Positions 48,601 to 60,600 of a DNA stretch of 64,000 nucleotides are shown in pieces. How positions within the stretch are numbered: the stretch's first letter is position 1; each line of letters begins with the position of its first letter. Both the position numbers and the translations under genes were made by a program. The DNA comes from Litoditis marina (taxonomy: Eukaryota > Nematoda > Chromadorea > Rhabditida > Rhabditidae): NCBI GenBank assembly GCA_964036275.1, contig OZ038440.1, positions 8,097,690-8,161,689 on the forward strand, given 5' to 3'. Below the pieces are notes generated by a model. The model was not told the origin of the DNA and made no database searches. It saw only the letters and a list, made by a program, of their open reading frames with translations.

Positions 48601-50646
48601 GCTATTCATTTCAGTTATTGTTCATCAATTGGAGTAACATGTTTGATTATTGGCGCCAAAGGCTGGCGCCCGTTGGCGCCAATTGAGAAAAGACTTTCTT
48701 TGTACTGTAATGACTCAGACTTTTCACAATGCTCAGATTTCAATTAACGAACCGAGAAAAGGCTGTGTTTGTACTAGTTCCGCCTATCACGCCAATTTTA
48801 GACGTCAATTGACGCCAAAAATATTTTGAAAAACCAGGATCACACCGTTCGAAAACTCGAAACTTCGTCCAGATATCGGGATGTTTGATAGTCTCCACTT
48901 TTCAAACGTCATTTTTATTATTCTACTGTAGGAGTGGTTGTACAAGTACAACTGGCAAAAAGAGAACAATTCGTAAAAAGTGTGGACCAGGAAGTGTGTG
49001 AGTTCTGTTCGGTTTCACCCTTTTCAGCAAAAAGTGAAAAATACGATGTTGATGGGTGTGCAACAAAAATAGAACAATACATTTGTTTGCACAACGGTTC
49101 ACAACATTCTTTGGTAAAACCACTATGCACTTTCACGTTAATTAACTATTTTTGTAATTGTTTTTTTAAGAACCGCTGTGCAAACAAATGTATTGCTCTA
49201 TTTTTGTTGCACACCCATTCACAACATCGTATTGTTCACTTTTTGCTGAAAAGGGTGAAACCGAACAGAGCTCACACACTTCCTGGTCCCCACTTTTTAC
49301 GAATTCGTACTTTTTTTCGCACACGAAATAGATAGAAAAACGTCGAATTGTGAGGAGAGAACTGGATTCAGCCCTGTTTGCAAACGTTGTGTTCCCACAC
49401 ATTTCACAAATGTGTTTTCAGGCATTTGATTTCGTGGTGACCATCGTACTGACTATTCATTCTTTCCATACGATCAACTCATTGATCAATGTCGGTTCGT
49501 TGTCCCAAAAAACGAACAAACAGTGGATGATTACTCTTCTGCTACAGGTATATGAATATAAACTTACACCCTTAACGCAAGTTAGTTTTCTAATTTGGAA
49601 ATAAAGCGACAGCTTGTTTATATATCGATTTAAAACCAATCGACGAAGATTTGTGGCTGCACAATCCGAGCTTTCACCAGGCTGTTCCCAACTGCCTTAT
49701 GATCAGCTCTCATATTCATATTTTAGAGTTTCGTTCCGCTGTTCTTGATTCTGGCCCCGACCATCGTACTTACTACGACTATGTCACACGACGCAGCTGT
49801 GGGATCAGTAGGAAAAGGTAGGTGGGCGTAGAAGAGAATATGTTTTTGTAAAAGTTCGGGTTTGGTCGGAACAGTAATACAACAAATCTGTTACTGAGCG
49901 AGCCGCTAGGAAGTCAGACGGTTACAGGTAAATAAGTTACACTTACAGCACATCAGTTTGAGGTTTTCCAGCAATGCGTGTTGTTGTGAAAAAAGTTTCA
50001 GGCGCTGTAGTTTGATTTAGCAAAGTGTACGGCCCCAACGAAAATGCGGAAACAATCTGATCAGCTGGTGATAACAAATCAGCTCAAAATTTATTTTTAG
50101 AAAAAAATTGACGCTTCGCTTTTCTGATCATTTGAAAACCAAACTAAGATTCCAATCGAGAAACCTAACTACTATCCCAGCTATTTCCAACTTCACGATG
50201 TCTCTGGCTTGCTGTTACTCGTTGGTCAATAGCGCGGTGGTTATTGCAAGAACACCGTCCTACCGCCGCGCACTTCTGTGCAGAAAGGACCCTTTGGAGG
50301 TCATTCTTCTCAGAGGTTGGTTATTCGATTGATGTTTCTCAAAGAGAAGGCAAAATATAACACTAACTCGAACTAATCTACGAACTTCCTCACAACTTGA
50401 AAATTTGTAGTACGGATTCAAGAATGCTTCACATAGAAACTGACTAATTAAAGTATTCAAGTTCATTTTTAAGAAAAATTATTCACAACTACTTGCTAGT
50501 CTGAAAGTTTGCTTGCTGGTGTTTTTCTTTCACGGAATTAAGCTTCACTCCGCAATCAGAACCACTTTCACAGTTATGGAATTGACTGTAATGATCGGTG
50601 TGTCTTTTCAGGCAGCTCCAACCCGGCCACACTACCTCGTGCGTGA
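45662..50646 (+). CDS. Str-superfamily chemoreceptor (Sri/Srh-like), gene D
   Basis: The model has ten exons and 338 aa: 45662-45733, 46095-46202, 46596-46721, 46990-47108, 47476-47575, 47781-47885, 49422-49547, 49727-49817, 50181-50315, 50612-50646. It carries the same transmembrane pattern as gene C: GYLSIPVNLVTVYLY, MPTTIPLFG, CCVLYRHQTVQ, HRPDLLVMYDYDAAAYN, NKQWMITLLLQ, APTIVLTTTMS, CYSLVNSAVVIARTPSYRRALL. Exons are intact. Intron 2 ends in ATTTTCG rather than AG, as in A and B. Intron 6 is unusually long (1.5 kb) because of a GGCGCC-rich block and a long inverted repeat. AATAAA is at 50719. A chemosensory function is inferred from the family. Confidence 0.83.
47331..47445. mobile_element. 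Palindromic MITE family M1, copy 4
   Basis: TTTAAAGAAGAACGATTATG at the left and CATAATCGTCCTTCTTCAAG at the right, with the shared inner TTTAAACTGCAATTGAAAC palindrome. It lies in intron 4 of receptor D, ending ~30 bases before exon 5. Confidence 0.7.
48230..48810. repeat. Intronic block of GGCGCC palindromes
   Basis: Ten GGCGCC hexamers lie between ~48266 and 48680, mostly as TTGGCGCC or TGGCGCCA, with degenerate relatives (GACGCCAA) up to ~48810. They are spaced irregularly in otherwise AT-rich intron sequence of receptor D. No reading frame or terminal repeat explains them. Confidence 0.6.
48955..49325. mobile_element. Long inverted-repeat (foldback) element
   Basis: Arms of ~145 bp (about 48958-49105 and 49168-49310) are near-perfect reverse complements around a ~60-bp spacer. 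The outer sequence is AATTCGTAAAAAGTG and the inner is ACAAATGTATTG / CAATACATTTGT. It has no coding capacity. It lies in intron 6 of receptor D. Confidence 0.65.
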
Positions 50647-50809
50647 AAAATGAGTGTTACAAGGAGAGTGGACGATGAATATTTTTTTTGTTCCACTTGT
50701 TAACTATGTCTCCACAATAATAAACACGTTCACAATTACTGTATTGTTCCATGGTTAAGGTCCAAAGTACAATGTACTAGTGCTCCCAATCAGCATTCAC
50801 GCCTCTTCA

Positions 50810-52440
50810 TTCTGTTTCTTCCAGATTATTAAGTTGCATCGGGTTTGAGATAAGATGACAAGCTATTAATACTTTTATTGTATGAAGATATAAACGGTTG
50901 ATCGAACATGCTTTCTTCTGGCGTTTTCGGGTTTCTATGTCGTTCCGATTCTCATTATCTTCTTCATTTCTTTCCTTTGTCATGCAGCCAGTCACGATGC
51001 AAAAGCTCTGTTTAGTTATGACTAATAGGTAATATAATCTTCTAATAAAAATAATTCATATCATATCATCACGAGTTCCGTGACACAATAGGTGCAAATA
51101 GAACCCGTAGAAGAACTCTGGTAATATTACAGGACCGCGGTATAAACACTCATTCAAGCTAAGGTTATCGTTGGTCTTAGCAGAGGCGACATGAACAAAT
51201 TTCACTTCAGTTGTTGTTTTCTGAGAAGTTGTAACTGTATGGTGAGCAAAATAGTGTGTATTCTGAAAATCCAGAATAGTATGGCAGTAGGCTTACTAAT
51301 ACAAGACAAGGGGTTAACACATTTATTACATAAAGAAACAAACGGTGTATCGAACATGTCTTCTGGCGTCGCTTCCGGTTAATATGTCCTTCCAATTCTC
51401 ATTATCATCTTCATTTACCCCGTTCGTCACGCGGTCCGTCATAATATTGGAGATCTTATCAGTTATGACTAAGAAGTCAAATATTCTTTACGTTTGAATA
51501 TTCAACTTTAACTTTATAATCACGAGTTCCGTGACACTCCCGAAAAACCAAAAAGTAACTAAGGGGATTATTATCGCAGAGCCTCCCCCGAAACAAAAGG
51601 TGATATATTATGTGTGGAAGTGTTAACAACATAAAGCTTCGTGGTGGCCGGTTTTTCCACATCTATAACAACGGTTATTTCTCATGGCAAAGTACAGTAG
51701 GATTAGGTCTATTGACACAAGAAGGATAGAGACTGTTTAATTGGGCTACAATTCTTTTAGATGAAGGTGAGATAATATCTGAACACAGATTAGTTTTTTC
51801 TTGTCGTCCATATAGGCTACATGTATGACGATTCATGCAGGTGATTTTATTGATTCGTCGAACAAAATAGTGTGATGAGTTTATGTACTGATTCTGGTGA
51901 GTAGCTTGTACCTGTGAAAAAGTGCAGTGTTAGTAGACGGACGACTGATTCCATGCAGACAGTTAGTATTGTGAGGGGAGTAGTCAGTAGACATCTTACG
52001 TTCAAGGTTCTGTTTATCATCTGATGGAGGAGAAACCGGTGTACCTGAATAGTAGTAGGTTTCGGTGATTGCTTCGGTAGTGGTTCCGGTGTGGCTGCTC
52101 TAGAGTCCTCTTCAGAGTCGAGTTCCAATATGTCTTCGAAAGGCATTTCCAGTCGCTGTGGTAATCACTTGATACCAATCAAGTGCATCCTCTGCCCCAT
52201 CGAGAATAACTCGCCAAAAGGCGTTGTGGTCTGGCAGTTCTCTCTCGGCATCGCGGCATCAAACATGGTCTCTTCCTGGCTCTGCGGGTTTTTATTTCTC
52301 TCCATTTATCATTATCGTCATCATTTGCCTCCTCACAATACGAAAGCGTTTATTCATTATGGAAAGCATAAGAGAAATCCTCTCCCAGTTAGAATATTTC
52401 AGTTTACTTATATAATCACGAACTGCTGTAACTTTTCGTC
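50810..52440. repeat. Three diverged copies of a ~200-bp segment
   Basis: Related blocks at ~50870-51085, ~51325-51540 and ~52275-52435 share, on the plus strand, TTCTCATTATC(TT)CATTT and a terminal ATCACGAGTTCCGTGACAC or similar. On the minus strand each has an acidic then basic peptide pattern (for example NEDDNENWKDI). They may be duplicated exon remnants of the minus-strand gene beside them, or a dispersed repeat. Confidence 0.4.
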
Positions 52441-52735
52441 ACATATAACTCACCTCTACATGTGTATGAGTAGGTTTCTTCGCCTGTCTACGAAGTGAAT
52501 CTTCAATAGATGGCCGTTTTCCGAATCCTGATGTGACAGCTTCGAATTTGGCATATAGGGCATATTGTTCAGTAAAATAGACATGTATGGTCTGTTGAAT
52601 GGATGAAATATATGTATAGTGATAAGTACGTTTGAATCGTTCGAAATGTAACGCCTTTTGGCTTTGTTGGCTCTGCGTCTCCTCATAATGCACACTGTCT
52701 CGCAGTCGAGTCAAACGCCTTTGTGCATGACACAT
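51675..52735 (-). CDS. Hypothetical three-exon gene
   Basis: The exons 52735-52454, 52155-52045 and 51911-51675 join in phase 0 throughout to give 209 aa. Signals are GTGAGT and GTACAC donors and ACCACAG and TTTTCACAG acceptors. Exon 1 is rich in Gln, Arg and aromatic residues and looks helical (HFERFKRTYHYTYISS, EQYALYAKFEAV). Exon 2 is acidic then Pro-rich (DILELDSEEDS, PEPLPKQSPKP). Exon 3 is basic and Cys-containing. I do not recognise a family. The 5' end is uncertain: no good acceptor precedes the ATG. It lies ~500 bp downstream of the BAR-type gene on the same strand, so an operon is possible but unproven. Confidence 0.45.
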
Positions 52736-53237
52736 ATGTGTTGCAAAACATTTGGCAGCTTCGTTTCAAAAAAGGAATTGTAAGACAAAAGAGGGAAAAT
52801 GCGTACAAGTGGCTGTTAAACTTATCGCTCGTTCAATTTGTTACAAGAGGGGAGAAACGAGAGGGAGCATTAGCATATACATAGTTCTTGTCCTCCATTC
52901 CAGGACATATTTACTGTATAGAAAACGTTACACTGTTTCCCAAAGCACAGCTCTCTCAAATTAAGAAATGAAATTCTCCGACACCATCCCGAAAGTCTTG
53001 TCGAAATTGAAGATAATGAGAAAACAGTATTTGCCCTTCTGAGGACTACTAACTGTAAACTTAAAACTAGTTGTCCGAAAAGACTTTTTATTTTATTTTA
53101 TTATTGGTATAGCATGTCTTCAAACAGGATGAAACAGGATGAAATAAATTACGGAGATTTTGGGTTTTCGAGTTGTACAAAAACAACAATCAACATCAAC
53201 AAACAAACAACAGAAATCGGGTGCGAGAACTTTATTT

Positions 53238-56174
53238 CTACTCTCCCATATCGAAAGCGGCTTCGAATGCGGCCATCATCTCGAGAAGAGCCGTCTTGTG
53301 AGTGTTGTCGTACTCGGCCATTTTAGACAAATCGCCAGTCGTCGCGGCCAACTGAAACATTTCACTACTTAAAAAAAAGGTTCCTAAAAGCTAATAAAAA
53401 TATATTTTACAAAACTCCAACTGACTGTCCCTACTAAAACGGGCACCATGAAGGATACATAGCATACGATTGAGTACGGTTTTCGTGCTCTAGAAAAGCA
53501 AAGGAAAGGGACCTTGGCTTACAAACAATGAATCTGTACGGATTGATGAATTCAACTCAAAGTAGGCCGATTATGTGTCCCAATCCCGATGCATCGGTCC
53601 TTTAAACTGCAATTGAATAATTCACTGCAGTTTAAAAGAACTGACGCGTTCGAATTGGTCCACATTATCGTCCTTCTTCAAACAGGGCTTGATTGAAATA
53701 TCAAACCTGCGCAGTGAACTCCGCCTCGGCAGCGTCAAACTTTCGCTGGTTTTCCTCGGTCGGCTTTCTGAAATGTTTGACTTGGTTAGTTTGTGGAACA
53801 TATTAAAGGAAATGCCTATGATTTTTAGGAACCAATTTTATGTTACACCCCAAAACTCAGGGTGAAAAGTCAAGGGACTATTAGCCTCTAAAGGGAAGAG
53901 TTTGGGTGATCAAGTAAGCGCGGGCCCAAAACGGCCTAAAAGGGTCGCGAATCTGGCCATGCTTTGATCGATTTTGAAAACAACTGTGTTGTACTCTACA
54001 TTTTCTTTCATTCTCTGAGTAGGGTAAGCAGGAAAATGGAACAAATTTTGAAAAGAAAAATGTCATTCTACGCGGCCCTATTAGGCCCTTATAGGGTGAT
54101 TTCGGCTACGAAAATCGCGGGCCTAGAAGGAACCGTTCACGCCCTTGACTTTCCACCTATAAACATACGTTGTTTTCGGTAAACTAGGTTTATTTTGGAA
54201 ATTTCCCGTAGTTGATCCAACTTATTCAATCTTGAACATACTTCTCGACGCTATGAGCCAAGCCGTCTCTGGTGGTTCTCTTCTTCTTCAGGAGCGAAAT
54301 CGAGGCGTTCATGGCACGAAGTTCAGAACTGAAGAACATCTTCATTTTGGCCTCGAACTTGTTTACCTGAATAGTTCAATTGTTAGCTTGAAAGTTGTCT
54401 ATCATATAACTTGTCGTTAGCTGTATATTTTAGAAAAATTCAGTTGAAAAAAGTTCAATTATTTGTTTCGAACTGTGAACATCAGTTCAGCTCATTTTCA
54501 AGCTACAACCCATGAAAACATATTGAAATAAAACTTTTGGTAAAACTAAGCCACGCCCACCTCTTCATGTCCCTTTTTCTCACGTTCGATACGAGTATTC
54601 AAGTGGTCGCGCAACTGCTTCGCGCCTTCAGCCATCTGAAAACAGATTTTTCAGTTTTACAATCACAAATGTTTCAACACGACTTTTTCCAATGAATAGT
54701 CATACTGACATGTTATTTTTTTGATATCCAGTCATTTCACGTAGAACCTGTAGGACGACAAAATCCAGTTGTAAAACAGCTCTGCGTTTGGAACCCAGTA
54801 AAGTTCAGGTTAGAGATAAGGTGGTTCTTTCCACTACAAACTTTGTACTTAGTTTTAAGTCCTCAATAAAGTGGCTAAACTTAATAAGCTGTATGTTTAT
54901 TGCGGGCATTTACAACTAAATTTAGTTGAAACGTCAAACTTACGCCGCCCTCGACGCTCTCCAACTCAGCCAACGTCTTTTCCATGTCCGTCTGTTTGGA
55001 ACACTTCTTCCATGGCTGAAAATGGAATAATTGAAAACTTAGCAGAGTGATACACTGTCAGTTGAATAGTCACGTAAAGTTGGTAGTCTAATGTGCCATC
55101 GTGCACTTTGTCATCGCACGTTCCTGAGTTCTGATGTGTTCCACGTGTTTCACGTGACTATTTGATTGATTAACAGTATAGTGAATGTGAACTCACCCTG
55201 CCTATTCACCTTATCACTTTCTGTTCACACAGTAGTGTACTTCCTCATGTTAAAGTATGGTGGTTCAGGTAGTTACTAGTTCTATTCAAACATATTTCTT
55301 ACTCTGTGTTACCAGGCCTGCCCGAACTTATCATTTATCTCTTTACGGATTATAGCTGACTATGAAACTTATGGAAGATTTAAAAGTTCCCAAAAACTGA
55401 AGATTGTGAATCGAATCGAGCTTTCCAAGGTAACTCAAAAGAAGAAACTTGTACACATTACGGTAAACTTGGCTGAAACTGGTTAACTGGTTAATCACGT
55501 CTACCACGATACTTTACATGTTAGGAAATTGACAGAGAGATAGAGAAAGAGACAGAGAGAGAGGGAGAGAAAAAAGAAAGGAAAGAGAAAGAGAGAGATA
55601 GGAAAGAGCGATAAAAAACAAGAGTTGAAGTTCTAGTTTCAAAAACTTGTTGAAATCACTGACATCAACGCATTCGGAGAAGGCCTTGATGAGAGTTTTG
55701 TCCCGTTTTTCCCAGTCCGCGCAGTACGCGATCTTCGCCTCTATCTCGTCTGGGAGCCTGAAATTACAATGCAATGAAAATATAGAAGAATGAGTACTAG
55801 TGAGAATGATCTATACCACTTTCCAACAGTTATTATTTTATCTTGCGTTACTGTAGGTAGGAATGAATCCCGTTGTTCTTCAAAGCAATGGATAAAAGAA
55901 TTTACACAAGATTGAATTTGCTACTCTAACAAATCGCTGTGAAACCAAGTTGAATACTTCTTCAGTCCTATTTACTCCAAGTACTTGAATACTTCATTGA
56001 ATACTGCATACTTCAAATACTTCTGATTTCATATACACTCCCTGGTGTATTCTGCAAAAAGTTTCTCACATAGGAATAAAAAATTAGTTCCTGTTTGCGA
56101 TTAGTTTATACGTACTTTGTTGCCTGGGCTCTTCCGGTTTTCTCACGAATATTTTGCTTCAGACGACCAAACAT
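53238..56174 (-). CDS. BAR-domain-type protein
   Basis: The model has seven exons and 199 aa: 56174-56116, 55757-55664, 55015-54944, 54635-54561, 54366-54242, 53767-53707, 53351-53238. All donors are GT and all acceptors TTTCAG-like, and phases agree. The protein starts MFGRLKQNIREKTGRAQATK, followed by LPDEIEAK. This is the basic amphipathic start and TKLPxE motif seen in small BAR proteins. Long charged helices follow (EKTLAELESVEGG, LRDHLNTRIEREKKGHEE, EENQRKFDAAEAEFTAQ) and it ends AAFDMGE. BAR dimers bind and curve membranes, so a role in membrane trafficking is inferred from the family. There is no SH3 domain. CCAG two bases before the ATG is a likely trans-splice site. AATAAA overlaps the region just after the stop (53231-53236). 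Confidence 0.8.
53556..53682. mobile_element. Palindromic MITE family M1, copy 5
   Basis: The right end CACATTATCGTCCTTCTTCA is family-like. The left end (GTAGGCCGATTATGTG) is more decayed. The inner TTTAAACTGCAATTGAA palindrome is retained. It lies in the last intron of the BAR-type gene. Confidence 0.6.
55051..55180. mobile_element. MITE family M2, copy 4
   Basis: ACTGTCAGTTGAATAGTCAC at the left and GTGACTATTTGATTGATTAA at the right are imperfect inverted ends of this family. It lies in an intron of the BAR-type gene. Confidence 0.6.
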
Positions 56175-56179
56175 GTCTG

Positions 56180-57601
56180 GAATACTATTAGTTAGAATTC
56201 TCTGAGAAACGAAGTTCAGGCCACATGGTTAAAATCACGATATGTTCAAGTTGCAACCTCTACAATGAAAATTATATAGTATAAGTTCCGCAATAGTTTT
56301 AACCAATAATCTAGTGGGGAACGAAATTCCAGAACATCAAACAGTTAGTGGATTATCACAAAGTCTGAACAACATCATTTTTCATCAACCTCGATACGAA
56401 TCTGTAAAAGACTGAGAAAAAGTGGTCCTGAAATACTTTAAACGAAATTCAAAGACTGAAAATTCCTTAGGTTTACCTTGAACGATGAGCTACAACCGGC
56501 TGCGCGGAAGGCGAGTATGAAAGTGGCTCGAGATAGGATTCCATTCCGGAAACCGGGAAATCCTGAACACGGAACGTGTACTCTTAGTTAGAAATTGGTT
56601 TCCCCGTAAGTACCTGGAAACCTTATCATGAAAATTGGAACAAAAAGGACTAAATGTTGATAAAAGCTTGGAAAGCAATTATTGAAACACTATCAGTGTG
56701 ATCCATAACTTTACTGGTTGAGTTATAGCGGTTTGAGAAGATATAGCGGTTTATTCAGACAAGGTACACGGTATACATTCTGCTGTGTAATTTGTCGTGA
56801 TGCAAAACCGTCTGTGTTATTTGTGCTACGGTCGGTTCAGTCGTATCACACTGCTCTGCCTGCAAAATATAACTACAGCCCATTTGTGGTTACTCCTAAG
56901 ACAGCTCCCCCCACAGGTGAATTCCTTCCCGAACCAAAACCGAGCCGATTCTTCCCGAACCAGTTGGTTCGTTCTGGAACCGAACCAAATTTAGGCCAAC
57001 AATGTGGAAACCGAACCAAATAATGTAATTAATGCTGAAATTGGTCGACTCCGTAACGTTTATTAGGGTTTATTCGGTTTCATGTCGGTTTGAGTACGCA
57101 AATGGTTCGGTTCCTTACCGAACCAACTGGTTCGAGAAGAATCGGTTCGGTTTTGGTTCGGGAAGAGTCGGTTCGGGAAAAAATCCCCCCCCCCCCCCAC
57201 ATTGCCATTTGAGTTAATCACAAACTTTAACGAGTACTTGTTCTCTGGTATCTCTGGTATTGCGTTCACAATGGTCAAATGAAGTTTCACACGCGTCTGT
57301 GGGATTGAAAGTGTTTGTACAATACATATTTCTTACTATGTAATCTCAGAAATAGTTCCACCTTTCTCATGTGCTTCTAGAGGGCGTTCAGCTGACACGT
57401 CTAATGACTTTTTATTGAAGAAGACTTCTGTCTGGTTTTTCCATATTTATTTATAGGTAAATTATCCCAAAGAAAATCTCCTCTATTTCGCGAAACTATT
57501 TCCGAATGATTTTTGTCTGAGGCATCTGTTTCCTTCACACACTATTTCTCAAACGGTCATGAAGCTATAACTAAACCTTTTAATTTTTACAGTACGATTC
57601 G
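56180..57601. other. Intergenic between the BAR-type gene and receptor E
   Basis: It holds a GGTTCGG / GAACCGAACC-rich inverted block at ~56930-57180, related to the foldback at 4192-4510, followed by a C16 tract at ~57184-57199. No exon was recognised. TTTTTACAG at 57593 precedes the ATG of gene E and could be a trans-splice acceptor. Confidence 0.5.
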
Positions 57602-60600
57602 ATGGAGCCATCAGTTAGAAGCGAGGTTCCATATGACGCAACTCCCTATCAACAGCAGAAAGTGTTTTACACGGTTAACTACATAATAAACTTGCACATA
57701 TTCGTACAGCAAACAAAACTATCAATTTCATACCGCTCTCCAACAGAAGCTTACTCGGCTATTATGAAACATGAAAAACATAATAAACAAAAAACTTCTA
57801 TATTGGTCATTTCTACCAATATGAAGTAACCCGAAGTCTATATTTGAAGTGTGCGCTGATCAATTATACAACAAGTATTCTAGGTGTGTGGCTATCTTTC
57901 GGTGGTAGTCAATGTCGTTACTATATTCCTCTACCAGAAACGAAGTGAATCATCGATTCGGGTCTACAAGCAGTATTTGACTGTTTTACAGGTAGGCGAG
58001 CGTTAAGTTCCATTGATTTCTATGAATACGCTATAAAATACTGAGTGAGAATGTGACCGAAACAACTCAGTTTTCAAATTCAGAGCATGAAACCATCGCC
58101 GTATCTTTTTGAGAACCAGTGTTTGTGCAAAATCAACTGGAATTGCAAAAACAGGTTATGCGTAGAATACACTATGTTTCCCGTGTACAAAACCGAATGT
58201 TTTGTTGTTTCAGGTCTTCTCGGGTTCTCTGTGCGTGTTCACGTGTCTGTTAATGGTCCCTACAGCTATTCCTGGGTTTGGTGGATACTGTAGTGGCCCA
58301 ATCACAAACTACCTACCGGATTCATGTCATTTACAAAATGTTTGTTTCTTTTACAACTGTGTCTCGGTACAAATTACTGTCTATGACTGTTTGTTAGCAT
58401 GTAGTGTGATAGTTTAAGCTGCATGAATACACTCTGAATGATTAGGACGCGTTAAAGGATACCAAAAAAACCTGAACGTGTTGTGCGGTAAACAGCCCAA
58501 ATCAGAGTTGATTTATTTTAAAAGTTCATTTCAATTTTTGACCTTTCACAGGTGATACGCAACATATTCGAGCAGGCGACCGTTACATCTGTTCTCTGCT
58601 GTATATTCTACCGCCACCAAACTGTTCAAATCGACCAATCGTGGTCGAAGTTATCGAAGCCATTTTACTGGTACGTGACTTTGCCGAGAACTATGCTTTC
58701 TCCTGATGTAAATTAAATGCAAGTTTTGTCTATCATAGTGCTATTAAAGAAGAGCGAAAACAAATGTTGATTCTCACAAAGCTGTTATATCCCATTTGTT
58801 TCACAACCAAAATCACCTATGCACATCGTTGAGCTGTATTTGCGGCTAGAAAGTGATCTATCCATGTAACGGAACTAAACATATTTACAAATTTATTCAT
58901 TCACGTCGCTTTGTTACGAGGCGGTGATCAGCATACATGTCACAGATTTTTCAAGTAGCAGCTTCTTCTTAGTTGATCTTGGTCCCCTCTTCATAGAAGT
59001 CATTGAAACGCAGACGCAGAGATAAGTTTGTCTCGAATTCTCGTTAAGATAGAAAATTCCTTTCTCTCAACTTTTCAATATTTTTAGCAGATGTTAGCGT
59101 GAACGTGATTTAGGTTCATCATTTGCCTTCTTTATCTACGTGTTCTGGCCAGCGGAATTATGTTTTACTATTGTGAAATGGAGAAATCGGCAGTGAAGGA
59201 GTACTTGGAGAACGTTGGTTTTTCGTAGTTGTTTCACTATATTCTATCCTTACAAAGTTGACCACTTTCAGTCGGAAGCGTAGAGATTGAAATGAGTTTG
59301 TATGTGTCCCTAGGTATTTTTTCCAGCAAACCACATCCAACCGTTTGCTTATTTTTTTGTGATTACAAAAACTACGCACACCAAGACAATTACAGTTGTC
59401 AAACCGTACGTCTAACGCGAATGCAACAAATGGTTGATATTTGTATATTGTTATGACTTTCAGTATCTACCGTATCTCACAGTTGTTTATGAGTCCGGTT
59501 ATGATATAATGGCCTACAGTACCATAGTGTCTCCTCTCATGCGATACTATATGCAGAGCTACTCGGCTGTCCTGGTAGGTTTTCGTTTACCTCCATGATG
59601 CGGAAGATACTCTGAACCTTTGAGGTGAGAGACGTCGTAGCTCTCGATGGTAAGCTACTTCCTGTTTACGAAACTGCTACGACGTATCACTCAGGTCCAG
59701 CCGGGTTAGCGCGGCCCCCACATCCCACATCACACAACTGAGTGCATATACTGGAACTATGCCGTCAACTTCATCCCACTCTGCGTCTCACGCTTTGCGC
59801 ACTTTTTTGCGACACTCGTGTCCCGGCGAGATTCTGAGAAAACGGACAAATGTCGAGATGCTCATGAATACGGCCACTGGCACGAAATTGAGCTCGATAG
59901 CGAAAAACAGACTGTACAGCTGCAACACTTTGTCTCATAAACTGCTATAGTACGCGGAATCAGTAATTTAGGAAACATACCGCTTGTGGTGAACGAGTTC
60001 AGCGACTGGTACGCGATTATAGCAAAAGTGCCGCGAATTGTTATTTTTTAGGCCTTCAGTACCATCGCGGCAGTACTTCTTACTGGCCACTCGTTCTACG
60101 TGATTCACTCACTGGTGAAACAAGGGTCGTCTTCCCAGAAAAAGAACAAACAATGGATGAACACTCTCGTCATACAGGCGAGTCTTGCGAATTTTATTCC
60201 AGGCTGTGGCACAAACGTGGAAATTATAAAGTTTTCTCGTGGTGAAAAATCAATGACGATTTGTTTCTGAATGTTTATGACTCTATTCATATTTCTGATA
60301 GCGGACATTTTCTTATGATAAAAAGAACTTAACTCAAATCATGTGTATATTTCTCAAATATTTCCAGAGTCTTGTGCCTCTGTTTCTGATATTTCTTCCA
60401 AATATCATTATGAGTACTATCATGACCAGCGAACTTGCCTCAGGGCCCATAGGAAAAGGTAATATCTACAAAAACACTTTAGTTGATTGGCGGTTATAGT
60501 CTTCACGTACCGTAAAACAACGCTGAGTAAAAAACAAGAATCTATCATCTTTTTGAACAATTTTCTGTATTCGAACCAGCTGCCTGGCGTATAGTTTGTA

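Noticed and set aside
52091..52498. 135-codon plus-strand ORF
   Set aside because: It is antisense to the phase-consistent minus-strand exons and overlaps a diverged repeat.
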